From Hydractinia symbiolongicarpus (taxonomy: Eukaryota > Cnidaria > Hydrozoa > Anthoathecata > Hydractiniidae), in the NCBI RefSeq assembly GCF_029227915.1, contig NC_079883.1, forward strand, positions 7,008,001-7,068,000: a stretch of DNA of 60,000 nt, written 5' to 3'. Position 1 is the first letter of the stretch, and each line of letters opens with the position of its first letter. Below, piece after piece: positions 1 to 8,797 of the stretch. Under the pieces are notes generated by a model, which made no database searches, was not told the origin of the DNA, and saw only the letters and a list, made by a program, of their open reading frames with translations. The position numbers and the translations under genes are program-made.

Positions 1-820
1 GTAAAAAACACCCCTTCTTTTTTTTAGGTTCTTTATCTACCTCAAAATCGCTGATATGGATAGCTCAACATTGACATATACATCTTTGTTACCAATCGAA
101 TTGAAAATTGTGATGCAAAATGCTGGTAAAAAAAACACTGATGTAACAATAATGGCTGAATATTGTAATTAATTCAATCACCTACTGTTCAAAAACGACA
201 TTTGTTTTTGCTAAACAAGTATCAAATAATTTATTATGACACTGGGTTAGACAACAATATGAAAAAACTGTTAAAAAAACGCCTGAGAAACCTGTGTAAT
301 TTTTATATTTAAATGACACGGGAACGTAACTAAGCTAACTGCAATCACCCTGGATGTTTTACCGAAGTAACCTACTGCGATAGCGGCTGTATCCTTATGA
401 CAGGCTGCATCATATTAGGTACGCGATCATGTGCGCGCACCTTGGCACGCTCCTAAAATGTGTTAGACAAGTGAAAAATAACTCACCTAAAATATCAATT
501 CATTCCTAAATAAAACTGTAGCAAGTAATAATTCTTAGAAATCACATTACAGAAAGATTTTCTTTTAAATAAGGTCACGCAATATCTAGAATATTAAGGA
601 GAAAAAAGATTTGCATGCTCGAAAGTAAATCGGTAAAACTCCTTGATCACTTTTTATTTTGAATGAAAAAACGGTAATACCCATAGATCATTTTTATTTT
701 GAATGAAAAGGTCAAAACGGCAAAACTTCTTCGATAAGAAAAAGAAGCAGAAAGAAATTTCTTTAAAGTACAGAATTGCGAGTAGCGTGGAGAGATGGCA
801 ACTGTAAAGGGAAATTGTAT
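1..820. other. Intergenic, AT-rich, no gene seen
   Basis: I see no open frame with recognisable content. One GC-rich island near 415-495 (CGCGATCATGTGCGCGC and what follows) resembles a stretch at about 9296-9345 on the other side of the Copia element, so it is probably part of a dispersed repeat. Confidence 0.5.
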
Positions 821-955
821 TGTTAATGTTTAATATTGTGATTCTCTTTGTTCTTATATTACTCTAGACAATAGAACATCGTGGAGGTGTACTAAACAGA
901 AGGGAAAGCAAAGATATAAACACCAACAGGCAATATCCTATAGATCTCTTTAACA
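821..955 (+). repeat. 5' LTR of Copia element
   Basis: This 135-bp repeat starts TGTTAATGTTT and ends CTTTAACA. It matches 8661-8797 with a few substitutions and a small indel near the middle. The boundaries are sharp: sequence similarity stops on both sides. Confidence 0.88.
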
Positions 956-968
956 ACCGTAGCAGAAC
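956..968 (+). promoter_or_regulatory. Putative primer binding site (initiator tRNA-Met type)
   Basis: Directly after the 5' LTR lies ACCGTAGCAGAAC. The core GTAGCAGA matches the usual complement of the 3' end of animal initiator tRNA-Met (TGGTAGCAGAG), with mismatches at the first bases. The position, one or two bases after the LTR, is right for a PBS that primes minus-strand DNA synthesis. Confidence 0.55.
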
Positions 969-1046
969 TGGAAACGTTTTCCACTGCCCAAGTGTAATTG
1001 GAATACTGAGGTAATTATATTGACTCTTTTGCTTCAAACGTGTACA

Positions 1047-2348
1047 ATGAGTGGCATAAAATCACCTCCGGTCTTCAAGCCTGAAGAAGACGACGATTAT
1101 GCATCATGGAAGAATGATGTTGAAGTTTGGCAATGCTTCACAAAGGAAGAACCTAAACGTCAAGGACCTGCTGTATATCTGTCATTGAAAGGCAAAGCTA
1201 GGGAAGCAGTTCGTGCCATATCAGTTAATGACTTGAAAGGAGATGGTGTCAAAGTGATTCTACAGATACTGGATGAAGTGTTTCAAAGTGATGAGACAAC
1301 TCGTGCATATAATGAATTCAAAGAGTTTGTAGAGCATAGGAGGAGTAGTGGAGAGAATTTTTCAACCTTCATTGTGCAATATGAAAAACGATACAGAGAA
1401 GTGAAGCAGTACAAGCTAGAATTACCGTCGGGTGTGCAAGCGTTTTTCTTAATGCAAGCTGCAAAATTATATACTGATTTAGAGAAACTGACAAGAGCTA
1501 CTGCCAAGTTAGAGTACATGGATACGAAAGACAAACTACAGAAAGTATTTGGTGACTTGTTTAAAGACAGCTCTGAGGTGATTCCTGTGACGCAAGAAGA
1601 AGCTTACTATACTTATGGCAAGGACAAGTATGGTAATGGAAAACAAGGCATGAGAAATTTTTCCTGTGGAAGAAGTTCCTGGAAGTCAGAGAAAAGGAGC
1701 ACAGCAAATACATCTGGTAACCCAATTGAGTCTGAAGGCAATGTTTTACGATGTCATCATTGTGAGTCAGCAAAACATTTCGTTGGAAATTGTCCTCATC
1801 GTGAGAATGTTTTACGGTGTCATCATTGTGAGTTGACAAAACATTTTGTTGGAAATTGTCCTCATCGTGAGAAAGTGGTGGAAGAAAGTAATATGACTGT
1901 TCATATTACACTGGTGACTGGAAAAGGTAGTGGAAGTATGGTGTTACAAATGCTGGGAAGGGGTATGCTTGACAGTGCGTGCACAAAGAGTGTGGCTGGA
2001 TAAGTGTTAATTGATGAGTTTGTTAACATGTTGAGTAAAAAAGATCGACAAAAGGTTCATCAAAGTACTGTTTCAAGTGAGTCGCTGTTTCGTTTTGGTG
2101 ATGGTGCGGAGAGTCATAGCTTCAAGTGTTTGAAGACTCCAGTAAATTTTGGTGGTAAAAAGTGGAACATTATGAAAATTGATGTTGTGAGTAATGAGAT
2201 TCCATTGCTTATAAGTAAACCTGGGATGAAGTCCTTGTGTATGAAAAATGATTTTGAAAACAATTGTGCAATGATTGATTGTGAAAAGCTTGATCTTCAG
2301 TGCAGCTCATCAGGACATTACTTTTTGTCATTGACAATTAGCTCATGA
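1047..2348 (+). pseudogene. Copia gag and protease region
   Basis: An ATG at 1047 opens a Gag-like protein (MSGIKSPPVF...) with the UBN2-like helical region typical of Copia Gag, about 230 residues long. Two CCHC zinc knuckles follow (C-x2-C-x4-H-x4-C), carried on a 66-bp tandem duplication at 1740-1871. The protease start is seen as LDSACTKSVAG, where the DSA/DSG aspartate is catalytic. A TAA at 2001-2003 interrupts the frame directly after this motif; the rest of the protease continues in the same frame to the stop at 2346-2348. Gag packages element RNA and the protease matures the polyprotein. The in-frame stop and further stops downstream mark it as a pseudogene. Confidence 0.8.
1740..1871 (+). 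repeat. Tandem 66-bp duplication of a zinc-knuckle module
   Basis: Units 1740-1805 and 1806-1871 each encode the 22-residue module NVLRCHHCE...NCPHRE and differ at only a few bases. The duplication is in frame, so it doubles the nucleic-acid-binding knuckle of Gag. Confidence 0.85.
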
Positions 2349-2382
2349 AAACTGTAAAGTTGTTTTTCATACAAAAAACCTG

Positions 2383-2483
2383 TTGACCTTACCTAAAGAA
2401 GAAAAAAAGAAGAAGGCAATAAAACTTCATCGTCAATTATGTCATGCGTCAAAAGAAAAATTGGTTGGCTTGTTGAGAGACAA
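2383..2483 (+). pseudogene. Copia gag-pre-integrase (zinc-binding HHCC start) fragment
   Basis: The frame reads LHRQLCHASKEKLVGLLRD, the start of the integrase zinc-binding region (H-x3-H). The matching second half (CRSSCKFCEVYKK, with C-x2-C) resumes at about 4725. The domain is therefore split by the LINE insertion. Confidence 0.75.
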
Positions 2484-2811
2484 GAGAGGAGTTGAACGTC
2501 CTCCACCATACCTTAGTTTAAAGGGGCGATTGTGGAAGTCCCATGAAATGCCACATAGTGATGGTGTCACTTTAAAAAACACCCAGTCTGGTCTGTGAAC
2601 GGTTGGCGCTACGAAGGTCATCCAGCTGTAAAACAATGCCAAAACTCTTTACTAATGGCCGTAAGAATAGTTGATCAGACAAACTGCGTAAACGGGGCTG
2701 GAACTCTAAGGAGTGAAGGTGTCGCGCACGGTAGGACAGATGTCAGGTGTGAGCATCGTCAGACCGTTACCCAGCTATCACATCACAAGGTAGATAACAC
2801 TAGGTTGAGGA

Positions 2812-3510
2812 TGGCTAGTGTAAAGGTTGGTACTCTGAGAGGTAGAGCAGGTGAAGCAGTTGAAATGTTAGAACGTAGATCTGTTGATATGTGTTGTGTT
2901 CAGGAAGTCAGGTGGAGAGGAGCTTCAGTGAGATTTGTGGAAGGTAGAAGGGCAAGGTATAAGCTTTTTTGGATTGGTAATAGTGATGGATATGGAGGAG
3001 TTGGCATATTCGTTGCAGAGAAGTGAGTAGAAAAAGTAATAGATGTTATGCGTGTTAATAGTCGTATTATAGTGATAAAGTTTTTGATAGGTAATAGGAT
3101 TTTCACTTTTCTGTCAGTTTATGCTCCACAGTGTGGACTCAGTGAGGAAGATAAAGATAAGTTTTATGGTGAGTTAATAGCAGTCACATCAAAGTTTGGA
3201 GACACTGAACTTGTCATGGTGGGCGGCGACTTTAATGGTCATGTTGGGAAGTCATCTGAAGGTTATAGAGGTGTGCATGGAGGCTATGGATTTGGGAGCA
3301 GAAATAAGGAAGGGGAGAGATTGCTTGAGTTTGGAATGGCAACGGACATGGTGGTTGTAAGACACAGATAGATTACTTCCTGGTTAGAAAGTCAGACAAG
3401 AAAGTGGTGAAGGACGTGAAAGTTATATCGGGGGAAGAGTGTGTTTCCCAACATAGGTTGCTGGTTTGTGATAATATCTTGAAGAGTGTTAAAGAAGCCA
3501 AGGGAAAGTA
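2812..3510 (+). pseudogene. APE-type endonuclease of the RTE-like LINE
   Basis: From MASVKVGTLRGRAGEAVEML the frame shows the order of APE endonucleases: N in the first strand is replaced by K (NVGTLRG in the second copy), catalytic Glu in QEVRWRG, then YAPQ, GGDFNGH (Asp/Asn pair; GGDFNAH in the other copy), and a final SQHRLLVCD in place of the usual SDH, a form seen in RTE elements. An in-frame stop follows VAEK at about 3027, and a frame change near 3370 separates the last motif. Annotations often name such proteins craniofacial development protein 2-like. In a live element this domain nicks target DNA. Confidence 0.8.
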
Positions 3511-4695
3511 CAGGCCCCGTCGAAAAGTCTGGAAGCTGAAGGAAGAGATTGTAGCAAGACAATTATTTAGTGCAAAAGTTCAGCAGTTAGCCCACAATGG
3601 TCAATGTGATAGTGACAATGTTGAAAGTACTTGGACTACTTTGAAGAATTGTCTTCTAGAAGCTTCTGATGATACCTGTGGGTGGACGAAAGGACCAGTT
3701 AGACATAGACAGACCTGGTGGTGGAATAACGAGGTTGATCAGTGTATAAAGGAAAAGAGGAAACTTTGGAAAGAGTGGAAGTCAGGTGGTAGTAAAAATA
3801 TTTACTTAGAAGCTAAGCGTCGTGCTCGTACAGCAGTGTAAAATCAGAAGCAGAGAGAAACAGATTTGCAGATGTGTTAAGAAGGGAAGACCAGCGCAAT
3901 GAGGTATTCAAGATAGCAAAGCAAATGAAGAAGACTAATCAAGATGTTGTAGGTGAGAAGTGTATGCGTAATGATGAAGGTGTTTTGGCTAGCACAGAGG
4001 AGGAGAAAAAGGTAGCTTGGAAGAATTATTATCACAGGTTACTTAACACTGAGTTTGATTGGGATGAGGATAATTTGTCTGATGATGATGATGTTGTAGA
4101 AGGGCCAGCTATGCAGATCAAGACAGAATGGGTAGTGGAGGCTATTAGGAAATTGAAGATTGGCAAGGCTGCAGGAGTATCAGGTATTGTTGCAGAGATG
4201 GTAAAAGCATCTGGATATATTGGAATTGAGCTTATTACAAGTCTTGCTAATCAGATTATAAAGGATGGTGCTATTCCGAGTGAGTGGCAGTCGAGTGAAG
4301 AAGGGAATTGTTTCAAGGGCAAGGGTGATGCATTAGAAAGGGGTAACTATAAAGGTTTGAAGTTGGTTGATCAAGTAATGAAAGTTATTGAAAGAGTGAT
4401 TGATAAGTTACTTAGAGAAAGAATTGATGTAGATAAGATGCAATTTGGTTTTGTTCAAGGGCGTGGCACTACAGATGCAATATTTTTACTCAGACAGCTT
4501 CAGCAAAAGTATTTAGGAAGGAGAAATAATCTCTATTTTGCCTTTGTAGATTTAGAGAAAGACTTGGCAGGAGGTTATAAGGACAATTTGATACAGAGGA
4601 AGTTGAGTTTAGATCTAACACAGTCTAGATCAGATTGGAAGAGGGTCATTAATATACCCCGTCCAACCCATGCTAGCATGGAAAACGGACATTAA
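3510..4695 (+). pseudogene. Linker and N-terminal reverse transcriptase of the RTE-like LINE, truncated
   Basis: After the endonuclease comes a basic linker (WWWNNEVDQCIKEKRKLW), then RT block 0/1 residues: GKAAGVSGIVAEMVKASG, GNYKGLKLVDQVMKVIERV, MQFGFVQGRGTTDAIFLLRQ and LYFAFVDLEK. In complete relatives VDLEK continues as AFDRVP, where the Asp is the first catalytic residue. Here it jumps to DLAGGYKDN and then to 3' tail sequence. The FADD-type motif, thumb and the rest are gone. The frame is broken by a stop at about 3841. This copy could not supply its own RT. Confidence 0.8.
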
Positions 4696-4715
4696 GCCGA
4701 GAATGATGATGAATG

Positions 4716-5165
4716 ATGAGTGACAAAGAATATTTTCGTTTGATTAATGATTGTCGTTCTTCTTGTAAGTTCTGTGAGGTTTACAAAAAACCTTACTCTA
4801 GGCCTGTTGTTGGACTGCCAGTGTCTGATAAATTTAACGATTTTGTCTGTATGGATTTGAATAAGCTGGAAAAAGGAAAGTTGTGGTTCCTTCATCTCAT
4901 TGATGCGGTTACTCGATACACAGCTGCATGTTTGATTAATACAAAGAAGAAAGAAGTTGTGGTATGCAAGATTTTTCAATTATGGATAGCTTATTTTGGA
5001 GCACCTAGAAAGTTCCATAACGATTGTGTAGGGGAATTTTGTAATGCAGTTATGGAGGAGATGAGTGAGAATTTAGGCGTTGAGATTAGCACAACACCAG
5101 GTGAATCACCTTTCAGTAACGACATTGATTTTCTCCAAACCAGCTTCTTTTCGGTACCAACATGA
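4716..5165 (+). pseudogene. Copia integrase core, missing the catalytic Glu segment
   Basis: The frame restarts as SDKEYFRLIN and includes the second zinc-binding pair, then the core: MDLN holds the first Asp, and FHNDCVGEF holds the second (NDCVGEF in place of the usual SDNGGEF). It reaches ESPFSN, where relatives continue to an NG..ER.N block with the catalytic Glu. Here that block and about 60 following codons are deleted. Sequence resumes as FSPNQLLFGTN in another frame. Integrase would insert element cDNA; with the Glu lost it cannot. Confidence 0.8.
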
Positions 5166-5506
5166 ATTTACCTTCAATAATATCTGACTCATCTCCTGCT
5201 TTAAAATTAACTACTTCCAGTGAAATTGTGAGACGAAATCTTAATGCTCTTTATTCAGCTTGTGAAAATTTTTTTAAGGCGGAATCAAGTAACATCAATC
5301 GCCGTGCTCTAAGACACAATGTGCGCACCTTTTCAGAGGAGCATTACACAAATGGCAACAAAGTTTTCTATAGGCACAAGAATGCAAAGAATTGGAAAGG
5401 TCCTGGAACAGTTCTTGGTAAAGAAGGCAATTTTGTGTTAATACGTCATGGTAGTTCCTTTTACAGATGCCATCCTTGCCAACTAAAGAAAGCGATTCCT
5501 CCCTAA
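5162..5506 (+). pseudogene. Copia integrase C-terminal domain
   Basis: The frame holds the conserved RRALRHNVRTFSEEHYTNG, then the YRHKNAKNWKGPGTVLGK block and RHGSSFYRCHPCQLKKA. This is the small beta-rich DNA-binding domain that ends the integrase of metazoan Copia elements. It joins the core in another frame across the deletion described for the preceding segment. Confidence 0.75.
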
Positions 5507-5728
5507 AATGTACAGTCACACACATCCTCCAATGAAGTAAAGACGCAAAGAAGAATGAATTGCGGTAATGTTGTTGCTGAAGTAGAGGATGAAGATGAAA
5601 GTGATAGTGATGCAGAAATATTAGAGAAAGATTAGAAGGAATCTCTTGATGAAGGTGATGCTGAGAAGCTAGATGGCACTGTTACAAAAGAAAGTGATAA
5701 CACTACTAGATTTGCGAGGAAGAGCAAC

Positions 5729-6406
5729 GTGTCTCAAAGTAAATACTCCAATCACAGTAAACCTAAGCCAGAAACTAACATTCGTTATATGCTGAGAGAT
5801 GGTCGTGGTGGTCAGGCAAGAGTTTTATCAAGGCAACCAAAAAGAACAGGTGGTTCTAGAGATTGGGTTAATATTTTGAGGGCTGGAAAGGATGAATCAA
5901 GTAATATAAATTGGAATCAGGTGTCTTGGTGGAAAAAATTGGCTTCAGAGGAAACCATGTTGCTTCTTTCAGAAACGGATGAGTGTAAACAAGCTGTGAT
6001 TGATGCAAAGGAGAAGGAGTTCTCTAATCTGTGTGATCATAATGTGTTTCAATGGGTTGATGATGTTGGTCAAGCAACGGTGTCATGCAAGTAGGTAATT
6101 ACAGAGAAGGAGAGAAATGGAGTTACGTTGTTGAAAGCTAGGTTAGTAGCGCAAGACTTTGAGGAGGTTGTAGAATGTAGAACTGATTAACCAACTTGTG
6201 GTTGCCAAGCTTTAAGAATGGTGTTTGTGTCTGCGACATCAATGTCTTGGAAGTTAGAATCATTAGATATTACATCAGCCTTTTTACAAGGAAATTTGTT
6301 AGAGAGAGATGTTTTTGTTCGACCGTCTGCTGAGTACAGAGAAAAAGCTAAAGTTTGAAAACTTATGCGCTGTATCTATGGTCTCAATGATGCGCCACGG
6401 GAGTGG
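5729..6406 (+). pseudogene. Copia integrase-RT linker and N-terminal reverse transcriptase
   Basis: A polar linker (RYMLRDGRGGQARVL, SWWKKLASEE) leads into the RT palm: KARLVAQDFEE, SWKLESLDITSAFLQGN (first catalytic Asp) and RCIYGLNDAPREW. Stops at 6092-6094 and 6188-6190 and a frame break near 6355 show decay. The frame is cut exactly after GLNDAPREW by the 924-bp TIR element and resumes beyond it. Confidence 0.8.
6402..6406 (+). repeat. Target site duplication, left copy (AGTGG)
   Basis: AGTGG directly precedes the terminal repeat CAGGGAATTCCA, and the same five bases directly follow the other end at 7331-7335. Removing one copy together with the insert would rejoin the Copia RT frame (APREW to YNRVEEV). 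Confidence 0.85.
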
Positions 6407-7330
6407 CAGGGAATTCCAGGAGACGCGTGCGATCGCACGCGCACGCGGCCACACACGTGCAACAGCTATTCAGGCGTGCGATTCATCGCACGCGCTAATT
6501 ACACTCTTTACTCGCGTAAAATAAAAGAAATTAACAAAGGAATTATAAAAGTTGATTTTCTACAGCGTAGTTAATATCGCCGCCTAAGGCTATGCTTGAA
6601 GCATTTAACTATTAAAAACTGTATTCCGAAACTCAGTCGTTTTTTATCGATAGCTTCAACTGTATCATTAAAAACAGTTTATAACCACTTGTGGTTAAAT
6701 TAAATTTTTTTAAAAACATTAATTAAACGCCGTGTTTTTTCCCCGTGTTTAAATTAAATGTGTTTTTTTCTGCCTGTGTGAAATTAAATGTTGAACATTT
6801 TATTTTAAAATTCTTAACTGTATAAAAGAACATAACATAACAATCTAAAGAACAACTTTAAAGTATTCCAAACAAGCCGTCTCCCAAAATCTAACAAACA
6901 AAACTTGAAACCTGAATAAATAAAAAATGACTCCAATTTTACCATTTTTATAGATAATAAATAACCTACCGAGAAAATATAACCCTGGGAACAAGGTTGG
7001 GGATAAATAGCACTACAAACAAAATGGCAGACCATTGCAGTAAGTGCAACGTGTGGCACGTGTCAGCATCTCTTCGTCCACTGTTTAAATTTAATTCTTT
7101 GTTATTTACCTATTATAAATTACTTCCTACAACGAACCAAGGTGTTTTGTTAATATATTTAGCACTTTTACACCACTAAATGAACACTCACGGGTGAAAT
7201 AAACAATAATAATAATAAGAGTGAAATAAACCAGGAAAAAAATCGTAAAAAACGCACTCGCAAATTTTCTAAAATAGATTTACGCGTGCGATGTGTAGCA
7301 CGCGTGTTTTTTTCTTCGTGGAATTCCCTG
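6407..7330. mobile_element. Non-autonomous TIR DNA transposon, 924 bp
   Basis: The ends are inverted repeats: CAGGGAATTCCA on the left and its exact complement on the right (7319-7330), flanked by a 5-bp AGTGG duplication. Just inside each end are GC-rich CG-containing palindromic motifs (GCGTGCGATCGCACGCGC on the left; GCGTGCGATGTGTAGCACGCG on the right) that stand out from the AT-rich interior. No transposase frame was found. The superfamily is uncertain: the CAGGG start recalls hAT, but hAT duplications are 8 bp. Confidence 0.85.
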
Positions 7331-7623
7331 AGTGGTATAATAGAGTTGAAGAAGTTTTGAAAGATTTCGGTGGAAAGAAAAGTTGTTTTCATAGTGCAAT
7401 GTTTCTGTGGTATGATGATGACAAATGTTTGTGTTGCATTGTGGTAACCCATGTCGATGATTTTATATATTGTGGCACCAGCAATTGGAGGTCTTCTGTT
7501 ATCGATGGTATTTTGACAATATTCAAAGTTAGTAAACAGGAGTGCTATGCTTTCAAATGTATTGGACTTAACATTGTTCAAACATCTTCAGAGATTTTTG
7601 TAGACCAAATCAATTACGTTTAG
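7331..7623 (+). pseudogene. Copia reverse transcriptase, central part
   Basis: The RT frame resumes after the TIR insert as YNRVEEVLKDFGG and holds the catalytic motif THVDDFIYCG, the Copia YVDD block with H for Y. It ends at a TAG at 7621, after FVDQINYV. Together with 5729-6406 it makes up most of the RT palm. Confidence 0.8.
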
Positions 7624-8376
7624 AATCTCAGACCAATAGAAGTGTCTCAACAGCGAGCTTCACAGAAAGATGATGATGATCTTACTATTGAAGAAAAGAA
7701 ATCCTTAAGATCTCTTTGTGGCCAGCTTATATGGGTTACTTCTCAGACCAGACCAGATTGTGCCTTTGATTTGTGTTATGTGAGTAACTATGGAAAGAAT
7801 CCGAAAGTCCGTAATCTCATTGAGGCAAATAAGGTGTTTAAGAAATTGAATGCTACAAAACTACGATTGCCATTTCCTAATCTTGGTCATCCAGAGAATC
7901 TCGCAGTAATGGTATATGGTGATGCGACTCATGCAAGTCTACCTAGTGGTGCTTCACAAGGTGCTTACATAGTTTTCTTGTGTGGTAATGGATATGTTTC
8001 ACCTGTCACATGGAACTCAGAAAAGTTTGATCGTGTTACAAAGAGCCTACTATCTTCTGAGATGATGGCGTTAAGTGAGTCAGCAGATTCTGGATATTTT
8101 GTTGCATCAATGGTAAAGGAGATATTTCATCTTGATGTTGCTCCATCTGTTGCATGTAAAACTGATAACCAATCGCTACGAGAGCATCTTGAAAGCACAA
8201 AGATCATCCAAGATCTGAGATTACGTGTTGATATTGCAAGATTACGTGAAATGATTCAACTCGGAGAAATTAATTTACAATGGGTACCTGGTGCTGAACA
8301 GATAACTGATTGCATGACAAAGTATGGTGTATCATCGGCTAGACTTGTTCATGTATTAAAGACGTTAGCCTTTTGA
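7624..8376 (+). pseudogene. Copia RT connection and RNase H, open frame
   Basis: The frame is open from about 7624 to the stop at 8374-8376 (about 250 residues). It starts with the connection (SLCGQLIWVTSQTRPDCAFD) and continues into RNase H, with all four acidic positions visible: GDATHAS, SSEMMALSES, KTDNQSLREH and ITDCMTKYG. RNase H removes the RNA strand during cDNA synthesis. This is the best kept part of the element. Confidence 0.82.
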
Positions 8377-8410
8377 AAGCAAGCAAGCCTAAGTGTTAAA
8401 TGTTGAGTTC

Positions 8411-8650
8411 AAAATGACTTATGAAAAAAAAAATGTTTTTGAACTTTGGAATACAAAGTTGAGTTACAGAACGATACATACAATGTATACAATTAATCAT
8501 GTGAATAATATGAATGGTATCATGAACTACATATAATGAGATGCCATTAACTTTTGAGTTGCAGAAGACAGCGGCAATGCTATATTGTGTTATAAAATGA
8601 CTTCTGAATTTTGTTTGGAACTTTGGAAATACAAAGTTGAGTTGTAGAAG
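8411..8650 (+). repeat. Duplicated segment in the Copia 3' untranslated region
   Basis: AAAATGACTT, GAACTTTGG and ATACAAAGTTGAGTT recur in the same order at 8411-8470 and 8594-8650, about 180 bp apart. A third partial match (GCAGAAGACAGC) lies near 8560. No clear polypurine tract is seen before the 3' LTR. Confidence 0.6.
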
Positions 8651-8660
8651 ACAGCACCAA

Positions 8661-8797
8661 TGTTAATGTTTATTATTGTGATTCTCTTTGTTCTTATAGT
8701 ACTTTAGACAATAGAACATCGTGGAGGTGTATTCTATACCAAAGGGGAAGCAAAGATATAAACACCAACAGGTAATATCCTATATATCTCTTTAACA
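8661..8797 (+). repeat. 3' LTR of Copia element
   Basis: A 137-bp direct repeat of 821-955 with the same TGTTAATG start and TTTAACA end. It differs by scattered substitutions and a short indel, which indicates some age since insertion. Confidence 0.88.

Larger units (their letters stand above)
2484..4721 (+). mobile_element. RTE-like non-LTR retrotransposon, internally deleted, inserted in Copia
   Basis: The insert carries an APE-type endonuclease followed by the start of a reverse transcriptase. Its 3' end is a short conserved tail (CATGCTAGCATGGAAAACGG) and GATGAT repeats, as in RTE-clade LINEs and the SINEs that borrow their tails. The left end is placed where Copia coding stops. GACAA at 2479-2483 and 4722-4726 is a possible short target duplication. 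Most of the RT and all C-terminal sequence is missing, and the same loss is found in the copy at 47976-49932 on the other strand. Confidence 0.8.
821..8797 (+). mobile_element. Decayed Copia-type LTR retrotransposon with two nested insertions
   Basis: The ends are direct repeats of 135 and 137 bp that start TGTTAATG and end TTTAACA, the TG...CA form of LTRs. Between them, in Copia order, lie gag with two zinc knuckles, a DSA-type protease, integrase, reverse transcriptase and RNase H. That order, integrase before RT, defines Copia (Pseudoviridae-like) elements. Coding is broken by stops, by loss of the integrase catalytic Glu segment, and by two later insertions (about 2484-4721 and 6407-7330). 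The 5-bp flanks (TGTAT and TATTT) do not match, so no target duplication survives or the flanks have mutated. The LTRs are unusually short. The element is clearly non-functional as it stands. Confidence 0.9.

Noticed and set aside
1283-1839. Minus-strand frames opposite the Copia gag
   Set aside because: Antisense shadows of the gag frame, with no family resemblance.
6309-6574. Two overlapping frames with Arg/Thr-rich ends
   Set aside because: They run from Copia RT into the GC-rich subterminal palindromes of the TIR element; the second half has no coding meaning.
7168-7581. 137-codon minus-strand frame across the TIR element end and Copia RT
   Set aside because: It spans the insertion boundary and is antisense to the RT; its apparent hydrophobic end is AT-rich repeat.
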